Assembly: GCA_008694505.1 (NCBI GenBank) | Contig: VZDJ01007747.1 | Span: forward strand, 25,917,367 to 25,981,366 | Length of the DNA: 64,000 nucleotides | Reading direction: 5' to 3' | Source: Cyanoderma ruficeps | Lineage: Eukaryota > Chordata > Aves > Passeriformes > Timaliidae | Shown: in pieces, positions 50,780 through 62,330 of the stretch | Position numbering within the stretch: position 1 is the first letter of the stretch | Layout of the letters: the number at the start of each line of letters is the position of its first letter | The notes under the pieces: model-generated | Told to the model about the DNA's origin: nothing | What the model saw: the letters and a program-made list of their open reading frames with translations, nothing else | Database searches by the model: none | Program-made: the position numbers and the translations under genes

Positions 50780-51500
50780 CTGCTGTACAACACCATCCCC
50801 AAGGATCACCCTGTGCCTGAGGGAATTGCCCAGATAATTCTTGAACTCTGTCAGTCTTGGTGCTGTGAGCACTTCTCTGGGGAGCTTGTTCCAGTGCCCA
50901 GTCACCCACAGATGGATGAAACTTTTTCTAATATTCAACCCAAACCTCCCCTGACACAACTTCAGGCCATTCCCTCAGGCCTTGCCACTGGTCACCACAG
51001 AGAAGAGATCAGTGTCTGCCCCTCCTCCTCACAAGGAATCTGCAGACTGCAGTGAGGTCTCCTCTCAGTCTCCTCCAGGCCCTCAGCCACTTCTCACATG
51101 GTTTCCCCTGAAGGCCCTTCACCATCTTTGTAGCCCTCCTTTGGACACTCTCTAACAGCTTTAGACCCTTCTTATGTTGTGGTGCCCAAAACTGCCCCTA
51201 GCACTCTAAGTGAGATTGTACCAGCTCAGAGCAGAGTGGGACAATCCCCACCCTTGCCTGGCTGGCCATGCTGTGCCTGATGCACCCCAGGACAGGGCTG
51301 TCCCTCCTGGCTGCCAGGGCACTGCTGACTCCTGTTCAACTTGTCATCTACTGGGACCCCCTGGTCCATTTCCATGGTGCTGCTTTCTAGCACCTCATTT
51401 CCCAGTCTGTACTATACCTAGGGTTGCCCTGTCCCAGTTGCAGAATCCAGAATGCATTTTCTCTTGTTGAGCTTCATACATTTGGTGATTACATAGATGG
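50780..51500 (-). mobile_element. CR1 LINE, long 3'-region copy
   Basis: The plus strand is the complement of CR1: CAACACCATCCCCAAGGATC, TCTTGAACTCTGTCAGTCTT, CTGACACAACTTCAGGCCAT, CTCAGTCTCCTCCAGGCCCT, GATGCACCCCAGGACAGGGC, CAGTCTGTACTATACCTAGG and finally CTTGTTGAGCTTCATACATT, the end of ORF2 (the complement codes for the NKG/KFN part of the RT C-terminal region). This is the longest CR1 piece in the window and among the least diverged. Its extreme 3' end (the octamer repeats and some 50 bp) is absent or replaced by unrelated sequence at 50700-50780. Open frames on both strands (50699-50959, 50702-51055, 51210-51470) are shadows. Confidence 0.93.
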
Positions 51501-51611
51501 AGCCATGGATTCACTGTATTATTATAATTGTGTCCTAATGCTTTCACTACTTTTGCTTTTCACTTTCTCAGCTTTCACAATGAGAACTCAGGCAGCCTTT
51601 CCACAGTCAAA
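51501..51611. other. spacer between two CR1 copies
   Basis: About 110 bp of sequence with no repeat recognised, containing a T/C-rich run. Confidence 0.5.
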
Positions 51612-51945
51612 GAATCATAGAATTAGAGAATTGTCTGGATTGGAAGGGACATTAAAGATCATCAAGTTCCAATGTCCCTCTCCTGGGCAGGTACACTATT
51701 AACTAAACCAGGTTGCTCATAGTTCCATCAAACCTGGCTTGTACACTTTGAGGGACGGGGCATATGCAACACCTGTGGGCAACCTGTGCCAGTTCCTCCT
51801 CACCCTAAAAGTAAAGAATATTTTCCTAGCATCTCATCTGAACTTACTTTTTCAGATTAAAACCATTGCCCCTTGTCCTGTCATTATATGCTCTTGTAAA
51901 AAGTGACAGTCCTCTCTATTAGCTGTGCAGAAGAGCTTTCTTTCT
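51612..51945 (-). mobile_element. CR1 LINE 3' end, second subfamily
   Basis: It starts GAATCATAGAATTAGAGAAT (complement of the 3' terminal repeat), then TTGGAAGGGACATTAAAGAT, CATCAAGTTCCAATGTCCCT, AACCAGGTTGCTCATAGTTC and CCATTGCCCCTTGTCCTGTC. The text 'CCTGGGCAGG' after 'CCAATGTCCCTCTC' and 'GGCATATGCAACACCTGTGGGCAACCTGTGCCAG' mark a different subfamily from the copy at 50780. Intact 3' end, 5' truncated after about 330 bp. Confidence 0.92.
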
Positions 51946-53007
51946 GACAATCACAGTGAGCAGCTAATTTTCCTGATCCCTTGTGGCAACAGTGTTCACA
52001 ACATGGCTTTGTGTAAAAGAGTACTTATTTTCATCACTTGTAATTGGTATCTTGTAAAATTTCCTGCCTATATTTGTTAGAGGGAAAAAAGTAAACAGGA
52101 TTATATGCTCAAATTCCTCATAATATTTATTAGTTATTATTAGGAATTTATTAGTTCCTAATAATACAAAGTTAACAAGGGCCTTTTTTGTTTCTGCTCT
52201 ATGTCCTAGACTCCATGTCTGGTATGTCTGGTATGTCTGGTACTCCATATTTCTAAGAATTTTCTTGCTTATCCCCCCAAATTACATATTTCTGTGGTTT
52301 ATTATTTTGGGTTTTTTTTTCATTTGGTGGCTATCAGTACACAGATACATATGTATTTAAGAAAGATAAACAAAAAAACTTGAGGACATAATATTTTTCA
52401 TGTTTACCTTAATATTTTAGTATTTAATTTTCAATTATTTGTCTTTATTTAGACAGCTAATTTATTTTTCTAATTTTTTGTCAAGAGTCTTCGTAGAGAT
52501 TTTTCGTTCTGAATGGCATAACTTCAGAAAAACATGTATTGAAGGGAAAATTTTTCCAAGAGTGTTTTGCAGTGCTGTTGTCTACATTAAATTAAATCTG
52601 TCACCTCACTCTTCAGTTTTCTATTCTTATAACACTGGTTGGAATTTCTCATTGTGAAGACTAAAAATTATTATGTATTACTTTACAATTTTGCCGTGTC
52701 ACTTTTCTCTATCTTTAATGTTTCCCTAATGTCAGATCTTTCTTAAAGGTTGAAAACTATCTCTTCTCTTCCTCTTCCCTCTGTGTAATGTGCACCATTA
52801 ACCCAACTGGCAAACAAGAGGAAGTGGCTCTGTTTTGAATTGAAGACAATTTTAAGGAATCTAATCCTTCTTGTTTTATTGACAAGAATTAGAAAAAAAT
52901 TGGAATTGCCTTTAAAAAGTTTCTTCCATCTAATTATACAGTTTCTATATAGGAAGCATTCAGTAATGCAGTTATTGGATCTATAAACTCAATAATATCT
53001 GAGGATT
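51946..53007. other. AT-rich sequence without a gene
   Basis: Nothing recognised except a 9-bp triplicate at 52215-52241. Confidence 0.55.
52215..52241. repeat. 9-bp tandem triplicate
   Basis: ATGTCTGGT three times in a row without a mismatch. In one minus-strand frame it reads TYQ repeated, by the multiple-of-three period only. Confidence 0.95.
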
Positions 53008-53475
53008 CAGTATTGGATCCTATTTAATATCTTTATCAATGATCTGGACAAGGGGATTGGGTGCATCCTCAGTAAATTTACAGATGACACCAACTTTGTT
53101 GGGAGTGTTGACCTTCTGGGGGACATGGAGGCTCTGCAGAGGGACCTGAACAGGACAGGCCAAGGCCAGTGCTATGAGGTTCAATAAGGGCCAGTCCTGC
53201 ACTTGTGTCACAACAAGCCAGGCAGTGCTACAGGCTGGGGCAGAGTGGTTGGAAAGCTGCCCAGCACAAAAGACCTGGGAGTGCTGGTCACAGCTCCTGA
53301 CTACGAGCCAGAGTATGTCCAGGTGGCCAAGAAGGCCAATGGCATCTTGGCCTGTGTCAGCAACAGTGTGGCCAGCAGGACCAGGGCTGTGGCTGTCCCT
53401 CTGTACCCAGCACTGGGGAGGCCACACCTCAAATCTGGTGTTCAGATTTGGCCCCTAAAAGAAAGATATTGAGAC
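53008..53475 (+). mobile_element. CR1 LINE ORF2, reverse-transcriptase C-terminal part
   Basis: Sense-strand CR1 coding remnant. It opens with [13 protein letters not shown] (the CR1 RT block), then [11 protein letters not shown] where CR1 has SKFADDTKLGG: the catalytic-type F.DD core is kept, but with A changed to T. After EALQRDLN a frameshift follows; the next frame reads RVVGKLPSTKDLGVLV and VAKKANGILACVSNSVASRT, then LYPALGRPHLKSGVQIWPL, matching the RT end that usually reads VRPHLEYCVQFW.P. Fairly little diverged but inactive. Both ends are truncated: the 3' untranslated region is missing, replaced at 53476 by unrelated sequence. The minus-strand frame 53020-53427 is a shadow. Confidence 0.92.
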
Positions 53476-54728
53476 AGGTTTTGTCAGCACAAATGCTTAG
53501 AAATGTTTTGAAGGTGTATACTTTGGCATTAACATTCAGGATGCTAACACAGTAAGAGTACAGAATATGGTATGCTGCCTCTGAGAACAAGTCCAAGGAA
53601 TGCCAAAGGGGAGGCTAAACTCAGTGTTAAATGGAAGTGTTTCTATCATAAGTTTTGACAGCTCTCACAAAACTAGTCTTCCATAGACATTAGGACACAG
53701 TAGTGTGAAATTGCAAAATAGGAAGACCATTTTTAGCATGATTCACATGGCAGTAGGAGCACAGATACAGATTAACTTTAATGACGCTTTTAAAAATATT
53801 ACAAAGCACTTACACAGTTTTTTTACATGTGCATTAGGGAATTAGATTTATTTGGTCTGACAAGTAGATAGGTGCCAAATATAGCAAATAGTAGGTGTAT
53901 AATATGTACAAAAATGTGTACTTTTCCCTTTGGAAACCATTTTCCAAATATCTTGGAAACTAATAAACAAAGAAAAAATCCCTTTAGATCATAATTTAAG
54001 TACTAACATATGTACTATTTGAAGGCAGCTTGAAAGTTTTAACTTTTTATGGAAGCTGAGATCAAACCAGTTGAAGAATAATCATGCAGTTCTCAATTTT
54101 ATATGTTTCTAAGACCATTAGTTAAACCATCCTATGTTTCCAAGGCTAGTAGTGATTGCCTGATTAAATGCACTGCAAGAAGCTACAGTTGAACCAGCTG
54201 ATAATTATCTTAAAAAGTACATAAAGAATCTCAGCAACTCCTAAAAAGAACAGTTGATTTCATAACTTCTGCCTGCTCTAGAAGATCCTTTTTTAAATCC
54301 TGAAATCTCCAGAAGTTTGATGTGTCTGGCAGTGATGATGTAGTGGAGGGGAAAAGTACATACAACTTCCCTTTTTCTTTATCTTTGTGAGCAATGTGAA
54401 GACAAATCTGAAACAGAAATACTTAGGTAAATGCATCAGCTCAACTGCAAATATTTGTCAGTTCTACTTCACTGTGGCTCCAAATGACATCCAGACCTTG
54501 CTGTTCTCAGTGTAAATACACAAGAGGTGATGTAAGAAATGGCCCTGTCCCTAGATAGCTGACATTTTACAGATAGGTTTGCAAACAAACATCAGTTGCA
54601 GTATTGTTCTAACAACAAGATGCTCTACTGAACCAGAGGTTCCATTATCCTAAGAGGAAGATGAGAGAAAACACTCCCCAGACAAAAGCTGCCCTTCATT
54701 CTGGAACAGCAGTAACAACCCATGTTGA
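53476..54728. other. AT-rich sequence without a gene
   Basis: Nothing recognised. It separates two sense-strand CR1 pieces. They could be parts of one insertion split by later sequence, but their different divergence makes two events as likely. Confidence 0.5.
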
Positions 54729-55195
54729 TCCTAGGATGGAGCACCTCTTGTACGAGGAAAACATGAAAGACTTGGGGCTGTAGCCTGGAGAAGACTCCGG
54801 TGAGTCCCTACTGCGGCCTTTCAGAACTTGAAGAGGGTCTATAAGAAAAATGAGAACAGGCTTTTGTCAGGGCCTGCTGTGGAAAGATAAGGGGTGATGG
54901 TTTTAACCTTAAAAAAGGTCAATTTAAGTGGTTTTTGAGGTTTTGGTGGTTTTTTTGGGGGGGAGCTTTTTTGTTTTTTTTACAATTTGTGTGATAAGAG
55001 ACTGGAACAGGTTGTCCAGAGAGGTTGTGGATGCCCTATCCACATCCACTGGAAGCATTCAAGGACAGGTTGAATGAAGGTCTAATAAACCTGATCTAAT
55101 TGAAGGCGTCCCTACTCATCACAGAGGGTTTGGACTAGATAACCTCTAAAAGGCCCTTTCAACTCAAACTAGTTTATTATTCTAGGACTCAACAA
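54729..55195 (+). mobile_element. CR1 LINE 3' end with internal homopolymer expansion
   Basis: Sense-strand CR1 3' region: ATGGAGCACCTCTTGTACGA, CTTGGGGCTGTAGCCTGGAG, GGCCTTTCAGAACTTGAAGA, GAGACTGGAACAGGTTGTCC, AGAGAGGTTGTGGATGCCCT, TGGACTAGATAACCTCTAAA and a terminal TTATTATTCTAGGACTC in place of the usual ATTCTATGATTCTATG. Between 54925 and 54985, where CR1 normally has the short 'AGATTTAGACTAGACATCAGGAAAAAATTCTT' stretch, this copy has a G/T-only run (GGTTTTTGAGGTTTTGGTGG, then a G-run and T-runs). Confidence 0.88.
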
Positions 55196-58100
55196 TTGGT
55201 TATAGAAGCTTTTGGGGTTTTTTAAGTGGCTTATCAAATGGATTTTTTTCATCCAAAGATGAATCCTGCATTGATTTGTTTATATTTGTCATGAATATAT
55301 TTTTCTATTTCCAGAGAAAAGAGACAATGGACTATCTATTTTTTTTAAATGCCACCTGCTAAAATATTGAAAGTTTTATTTGTGTATAGAGATAAAACCA
55401 GGTTCATCAGTAGGATCATGCCAGTCATCCTACAACCAGGAGCATAGCTCATTAGGTGTATAAAGATTAAGAACTTAGTAAAAGGTCCAGTATCATTACT
55501 TAATTTTTGCAGATGATATTGCACATTAAAAAAAATCTTTTTACATAAACAAGACAAAATCACATATCACCTTACTAATTTTGTTTCTAGGTCTATAGTC
55601 TGAAGAATAACTTTAAGGGAATTCGAGCTATATATAGTCTGTAGATAAAATTTAGTTTTCAATTGCTTTTTGCATATTTATCTTCACAAGCATAACCATT
55701 ATAATAATTATGAATTAAAATATGCATCAAGTAATATTTATGTACTTAATTAAAAAGATTTCTCAAAGCCAACAGAGTTTAAAACTTGCTTCCTAGTAAA
55801 TGATGTCATCGTGTTCATACTAGTAATTTTTATAGGGCAGACAGTTTGTAAACTTACACTCCAGTATTCATGATAGAATTGTAAAAGACAAGATGAAACA
55901 TGATTTGAGCCCCGCTGACCAGAAAAAAAAATACGCACTGGGAATGGATTATTTCCAAGGTACACAACACAATTTAAAATCTATGGGACAAGAGCAAGGT
56001 TCACTTATTTCTTTTACAGTGGTAGCACTTACTTCAGAAAAGTGAACATAAAATGTGATTTGTTAAATCTGCACTGTTAGGATAGCATACCTGCTGTCAC
56101 CAATTTGTAACCTGCTGTCACCAATTTGTTATCTATTTCTCCTGCATTTAGGATCCTCTGCCAGCACATGAAATATTTTCTTTTTTTTTTTCAAAGCAAA
56201 TATATTCAGTGCAATAGAAGTTCTTACCCTTCAACTCAAGCATTGGATAAGTTGGAAGTAAAAATCCTCAAAAGCCAAATTAGCAAAACAGTGTTTGTTT
56301 CCATTCTCAGCTTCATCTCATTTCATTACTCTTTCTTTTTTTTGCACTTTGCCATTATCTTGTGTCTTGCAGGTTGTTTTAAAAGCAGTATCTCCTCTGA
56401 GAACTATGCTAGGGAGTTCCTTATAGTATATGAAAAAAATCCTAATCAGCAGCTGAAAATATCTTTACTTCATACTGTTATTTCAGTCTCATGATGTGCT
56501 ACTTACAAATTACAAAAAAAAATAAATTACGTACTCAGTCTGATGGATCAGAATGGAATTACAGTCACAGTTAATTCCTTATGTGTTATCTTGAAATAAA
56601 TTTCTTTAACTAGTTCAGTACTTGAAAGGCAGAGCCTTAAATGGGAAGTGGTTACAACAGCAAACACAATCTTCATGTTATACACTGGGTGGAAAAAAAA
56701 TGAAAAGGTTTTGTGCAGGAGAGGAGGTCAAGCAGTACTGAAAGAGGTTAGATGTGCTTAACCCTGCCCTTATCCAGAAGAAAGAGGTGTGGCTCATGCC
56801 ACCTATCAGTGTCATGGGACTGCAATTAAAATGTTTTCCCAGTTAGAAAGTTTCCCTGCATATGCCTTTGCAACTTATGTTTTTCTGAACTATGCATTTT
56901 TCACATTTTAATGGTATTTTTATTTAAAATATTGTCAGTTTATTTTTTGATTTGCTGCTTTTGTTTGGTTTTAGCTTTTTTGGTGGCTGTTTGTTTGTTT
57001 TTGTTGGTTTTCTTATTTTGGTTGTTTCCCAAAAATATGGTACAAATTGCAAAATAAAAAGCTGGATAATAGTAAAAAAGCAGACGTAATGACATTTATA
57101 TAAAAAATTGTAACTTTGAGAAAAGGCCATCAATGAACTTAATAATAAAAAAAAAGAAACAACCCCCCCCAATAAATTGATTACCTTTATTAATTTTGCT
57201 CTGAATGTAGTTTCCTAGCTCATATTCCTGCTCAGGGATTAACAATTCATTAGGAAAAGGGAACAGCTCAAAGAAGAAATAAAACCCTCCTCTTGAATTT
57301 GAAAATAGATAGGAATTAAAACCACAAATCTCTTAGGTTATGACAGGCAGCATTGAGATTTCATATGTACAGTTTATAGCATAAGGAACTTCATTAGATG
57401 ATGCAGTTGCTTCAGTGGGAAACCTGCCCCCACATACAAGCTGGTAAAATCAGGACAAGCTGCTAAGAGTGCTTCTTTCCAATGTGTTGTAGCAATGATG
57501 CACCACATCAGCCACCCTGGGAAAGATTTTTGCCTTTGTACAAAGAACTTTATTTTGTTACAGACAGATTATAAAAATAAAATAAAAATAAAAATGCCTC
57601 TGTTGTCTATGTGCCCAATTTACCTCCTAAAAGTTTATTTTATTGATGTCACAGATTTCCTCATTGTCCCAATGGATAATGCCTTCATTTGCCTGGAGAG
57701 AACAGAGGGAAGTGTATAGGAAGGATGTCCTGGTAATTTTCCAAACCAAGGCATATAATAAGGAAGACTTCCTTAATTGGTATGCTAATTATTTTTATTG
57801 TGGAAAAACATTTGTTGGATGCCTGTGGTGACAGAATAGAAGAAAGGACCTCCAAAGCTGACATGCAGCAAGAAAGAAGTATGAAGTGGAACAGAAACTG
57901 GCAATAGCAGCTGAAGATATAGAGCACCCCAAACCTATAGAACATGAAATAAAGCACAAGATTTATATATTTCTTTCAGCCATTATATGGCCTATTGTTG
58001 ATACTGTCATACATCATAGGCTTTAAACTCAGACTACAGGAGAATATCAGCAGCAAGTTATAAAAAGCATTTCATACTTTATTCACCTTGTACTCACTTC

Positions 58101-58675
58101 ATGCTTTACTATCCGTTATACAATTACATCAGCATGTCTCTCACCATTCCATACATTCAAGAAGCGATTTTTGCCTTAAAACTCATGAAGTCAGATTAGA
58201 TTCTTCTGTAACTGAATCAGTTCTCTGTGGGTTAAACAGGCAATGGGACATGGCTCTCTCTTGTACATACTTATTATAGTCAGTAATACTAGCAAGATGC
58301 TACAAAATATATATACTTATTTTAAGTTAAAGATGGCTTTAATTTTGGCAGAACAGTTATTTAAATACGTATTTTCATTATCTGAATTGTATATAGTCAT
58401 ACAATCTTTCCATAATGCACGATGATATGTAACTGAAAGTTTTTAAATACTTTTGGCATAAAACTAGCTGTCCATGGTCCTGGCACATATATTCACCACA
58501 AGATATACAATGTTTTTTTTGTTAGCAAGAACTTAGGATGATCTGAAATGCTGGGTTCTACCTTCAGGTTATAGAAAAAAATTCCAAAGTTGTCAGTAGG
58601 AACATTAGTATATAGATGAATAGTCCTAAAAACTATTTGATACAATGAATGAGATGGTAGTTTACCAGTAAAGGA
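55196..58675. other. AT-rich sequence without a supported gene
   Basis: Nothing coding is supported. The longest frame (56126-56494, +, 122 codons) is low-complexity and Phe/Ser-rich. A 21-bp direct repeat is at 56089-56130 and a TTTG/GGTT-rich patch at 56960-57020. Confidence 0.5.
56089..56130. repeat. 21-bp tandem repeat, two units
   Basis: ACCTGCTGTCACCAATTTGTA then ACCTGCTGTCACCAATTTGTT; only the last base differs. Recent slippage-type duplication. Confidence 0.95.
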
Positions 58676-59400
58676 AGATAAGGCATGTCACAGTCATCTC
58701 ACAAGCTAAGATGGCCATTTCCAGTAGCTCCCCAAGCACTCACTGGTATTGGGGTGAGCAGTATTAGCTTTCAAAGCAAGTATTTTACCCAAATTGTAAG
58801 TTCTGAAGGACATGTTACTACTATTAAGCCTTTTGTTTTGCAAATTCCCATGGTATTATAGGGCCATGTTATGCTCTCACAGATGGGAGTCAGAATCAGG
58901 TCTGTTTTTTCATAGGGGTTACTGATTTGTGCATACTACCCTGAAACTGACCTGGAAAACTAGTGAACTGCTATGGGTAGATAAGTGGCCCTGCAAGCTG
59001 AAAAATTGCGTGCCTTGCAAAACCTGATTAATGAACAACTGCAAGCGGGACATATTGACCCCTCCACAAGCCCGTGGAACTCTCCTGTATTTGTCATTCA
59101 GAAAAGAAGTGGTAAGTAGCATTTGCCTCATGATATCAGAAAAATAAATGCATGGAAGACATGGGAGCCCTGCAGCCAGGCCTCCCATCACCTACCTTGA
59201 TCTCTTGAAACTGGCGCTTGACAATCATTGATTTGAAAGATTGTTTTTTCACAATTCCTGTGCACCCAGAGTATGCACCAAAATTTGCCTTTTCAGTGCC
59301 CAGTTTAAATATGCAAGAACCTTTGCAAAGATTCCATTTGGTAGTTTTACTACTCAAGCCTGCATATGTGAATTTCTGAAGGAAAATATATCACATCAGT
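58676..59400 (+). mobile_element. class-II endogenous retrovirus fragment (protease and reverse transcriptase), broken
   Basis: Old retroviral pro-pol remnant in the sense orientation. 58706-58916 matches the C-terminal part of a betaretrovirus-like aspartic protease: ALTGIG (the flap) followed by the QIPMVL and SQMGVRI stretches, with a stop where the conserved W of the WGRD box would be; the catalytic DTG is not intact. The RT follows: LTWK at 58947, then in another frame [16 protein letters not shown] (about 59050-59095) and, after a stop and a further shift, DLKDCFF and FAFSVP (about 59230-59300), all diagnostic of class-II RT. The catalytic YMDD region, RNase H and integrase are not found downstream, and no LTR was identified. 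At least three frame changes and several stops show it is inactive. The 6-bp duplications of the two solo LTRs point to the same retroviral class, but nothing links them to this fragment. Confidence 0.85.
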
Positions 59401-60859
59401 AATATGGAAATGTACTTAATTAACATGAAAATTACAGCTCATCTTTATTTTTTGTATGTGCATATGTACATAATAAAAGAACCTTTTGTTTCAGTTGGGG
59501 GATTTTTTCGTTAGAAAACAAAATCTTCAATACAACACCTTTTTTATTTTTAAATATAATTTTCCACTGGAGAAGACAGAAATATTTGCATACTTATTCA
59601 ATATAGTTTACCCATAAAATTCCTAACTGTGATGCTGCATCTCATTGCAGGTCTCTTTCTACAAGCAGATGAGGTCATTATATAGAAAATTCTGTGCAAA
59701 GTTATAATATGTATGGGCTACATTTAGGATAAACTATAATAGTAGTTGGTAGAGATTTTGAGCCTTAGGCTATAAAATTCAACAAATGCAATCATTCTTC
59801 TGGTAACATTAACATTAAGTCAGTTTTGGAAAGCTGAGTAACTGGGCACACTGGTCAACTCTTAAAATTCGGTATATTTTGACAGTCACCACATAATTGA
59901 ATCTGAAATGTTTCATTTATTCTTTATTCTGCATGGATGAAATGTCAAATCAGAATGACTTAACTGTGCATAAATTCTGACATTTTAGGGAGAATGACTA
60001 TGGAAAAATCTCATTAAACTATATGGCATTTTTCAGGTTTAGTAGTAGCCTCTTCCAGGTTCGACTACAGACCTTCTGTGGATGGAATAATGCCACAGCA
60101 GCAGATCAGTTGGTGGTAGAGGTGAGGAGACAGGGCATCACAATAAATTCACTAGAAATATTCCCCAAAAGGAACAGTTTAATTGCTAGGTTGTTCTCTC
60201 AGAAGAACTTGCCTCCTTTTCATACAGTCAGCCACAGATGTAGAAGGTTAAAAGTTGATATAGAAATTTGATTAGAGTCCCTTTACTGCTACCATGGCAT
60301 TTGCAGTCAGCTGTTTAAAATGTGAATGTCTGGACATGAAGATGCACACCTGCTAGGATGTGTACAAGAACACACTCTCTGTGAAGGGTTCATAGGCAGA
60401 ACTGCTTACCTCCCAGTTCTTTACTCGTGGCTTCAATTCCCACACTTGGACCATGTATGAGTGTCAAATGAGGGAATTGCTAGGACAAAAAAGTTGCAAA
60501 GAGATATTAAGAACAGAGCTGGGAAAAATACATATTCCTACCTGCTCCTTCTTATTTGACAGAAAACTGTCCAAAACAGAACTGCATGATATGAAAAGAG
60601 AGTAGACAGAAGAAAAATACCTCTGGACTCAGTAGAGAGATTGTTGTCAGGAATGTGTCTATTCCCGAATGAGGACTGAAATGTGACCACAAAAGGGGCA
60701 TAAGTCACTGCAATAAGGCAAACATACTTGCATATTTCCAAACATATGACCAAATAACTGGGAAACAGCTAAATACTTAAAAATAATCAAGTGGCTAACT
60801 AAAGAATAAAAGGTGGAGAGTAAAAAAAAAATAAACATGTCCTTTTCTCAAAGTGGTTT
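59401..60859. other. AT-rich sequence downstream of the retroviral fragment
   Basis: I looked for the rest of pol and for env and could not recognise either. An 82-codon frame (60023-60271, +) has no retroviral motif. It could include badly decayed proviral sequence. Confidence 0.45.
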
Positions 60860-61155
60860 CAATTAAAATACCATTCACAAGGCTGTGAGGTCTCTGAAAT
60901 ACAGCAGTGTGAGCCAGATCAGAGCCTGCCTGGGTGCTGTCAGGAGAAACCTGAGTTCTGGCAGTATCCAGCAGCTAAACAAAGGGAAGGCACCAGCACT
61001 GGATGAACTGGCTGTAACCCTTGGCGGCTGGTTGTACAGAGATGGGCCCAGCAGCACCAATGCCCCCCCTCCCCAGACATGGCTTGCTGTGATTCAGTGC
61101 ACTTACTGCAGTCATCCCTGTATCTCAGAATGCATTAGCTGGAAGAACAGGATTT
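60860..61155. other. GC-richer unassigned island
   Basis: Stands out from AT-rich flanks; both strands carry open frames (60885-61157 +, 90 codons; 60875-61060 -, 61 codons). No protein family recognised. In this window GC-rich patches are otherwise repeat-derived, so an unrecognised retroviral or LINE piece is the first guess. Confidence 0.3.
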
Positions 61156-61839
61156 GACTTTATGACTAAGATATTTACAGTCCTGTCAAAACCCTGACTT
61201 TCTTTTGTACTATTAGGAAGAAGTACATATCCTTTGGGAGGGTAGAATGTTCTGTATGAAAATGGTTAACTCAACAGAAAGATGCAGCAAGGAAAAATGG
61301 GCAGTGAAGAGGAATTATACTGGCAAATCATATTTTTTTGTGGTCAAAACTGATAGCTGTCAGATTGGTCAGTGATGATGACAATGGCCACAGGTCTATG
61401 TAAAGGAGTCCCAGAGCTTGCATCACTCTCAGTATCTCAGTGACTTGACAGGTATGTGGCCTTTGATACATCCCCACGTATGACTCTGGAGCTAGTTGAA
61501 CAACTTATTTGAAATATCAGTCTTTGGTGAACAGTGGGAATTATTCCAGCAGCCTAGAGAAAGAGAAATTTTCATTTAAGTTTTTCAGGTTCTGGACATA
61601 GCACATCAAAGTAACACTAATAAAAATATTTTAAACTTTCAATATATTTTAAATGTCTCATATTCCTATACATAAATGAAAAACTAAAAATATTCTAATT
61701 ACTCTACTTGAGAAAAATATGCAAGTCAGCATATATTGTACCTTTCTTCCTTCAAGAGTATCATATTCCCATGGATCACTTTTCTATCTAATTTTTCTCA
61801 GCTTAGTAACAAAACAACAGCTTGCATAGTTATAAAAAA
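61156..61839. other. AT-rich sequence without a gene
   Basis: Nothing recognised. Confidence 0.5.
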
Positions 61840-62330
61840 TGGTGTTGGGGCTCCAATTCCACTATGGGCTTTTCAGGTGACCAGCCCCACCTGGGGTCCC
61901 CATCTGCACCCTGGACATCCAGTCCCCTCCTGAGCTCTACTCCCAAATGTTCTTGTCCTTTCCCCACTCTCCAGTCTTTTTCTGTCCCTGTCCTGTCCTC
62001 AGACCTTGTGTATAGTCCTGTCTCCTACTGGACTGTAGTCCCTAGAAGGACCCAGAGCCCAACTCTATCTGGCCTGGGAGAGTCTGGGCCTGTCAGCAGA
62101 CCTTGCTGTGGCACCATGCTCTGCCCACCCCCACACTGAGGAGCTGTGTGCTGGCACACAGGAGCACTACCTCTGCTGCCCTGACTTTAACTCCAGGCTT
62201 GTATTCCTCATGGAATAGCCCCACGCCTGCTGCACCTTGGCAAGATTTAAGGCATGACAAAAAAGTAGTCTGCTGCTCTGCTGTGTTGTGCTGTTCAATT
62301 GATCTCATTTCAGTGCAAGTTAACTAGGGG
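61840..62330. other. GC-rich, pyrimidine-biased unassigned island
   Basis: About 490 bp much richer in C and G than the rest of the window, with CCTGTCC/CTGTCC-type repetition on the plus strand (61975-62040). Overlapping open frames on both strands (61822-62139 +, 62103-62327 +, 62093-62308 -) show no domain. It begins near TGTTGGGG, a plausible LTR or leader start, but no matching CA end or target duplication was found. Most likely a piece of an unrecognised retroviral element or another repeat; a degraded processed pseudogene is possible. Confidence 0.35.

Noticed and set aside
50702..51055. 117-codon plus-strand frame
   Set aside because: Antisense shadow of the minus-strand CR1 copy.
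53020..53427. 135-codon minus-strand frame
   Set aside because: Antisense shadow of the CR1 ORF2 fragment on the plus strand.
56126..56494. 122-codon plus-strand frame with hydrophobic stretches
   Set aside because: Low-complexity Phe/Ser/Lys composition from T- and A-rich DNA; no start context, domain or neighbour to support a membrane protein.
60054..60066. tRNA B-box-like string GGTTCGACTAC
   Set aside because: It departs from the B-box consensus, there is no A-box at the right distance and no cloverleaf pairing.
61840..62330. Reading this island as an LTR starting TGTTGGGG
   Set aside because: No matching CA terminus with a target duplication could be found, so only an unassigned island is reported.
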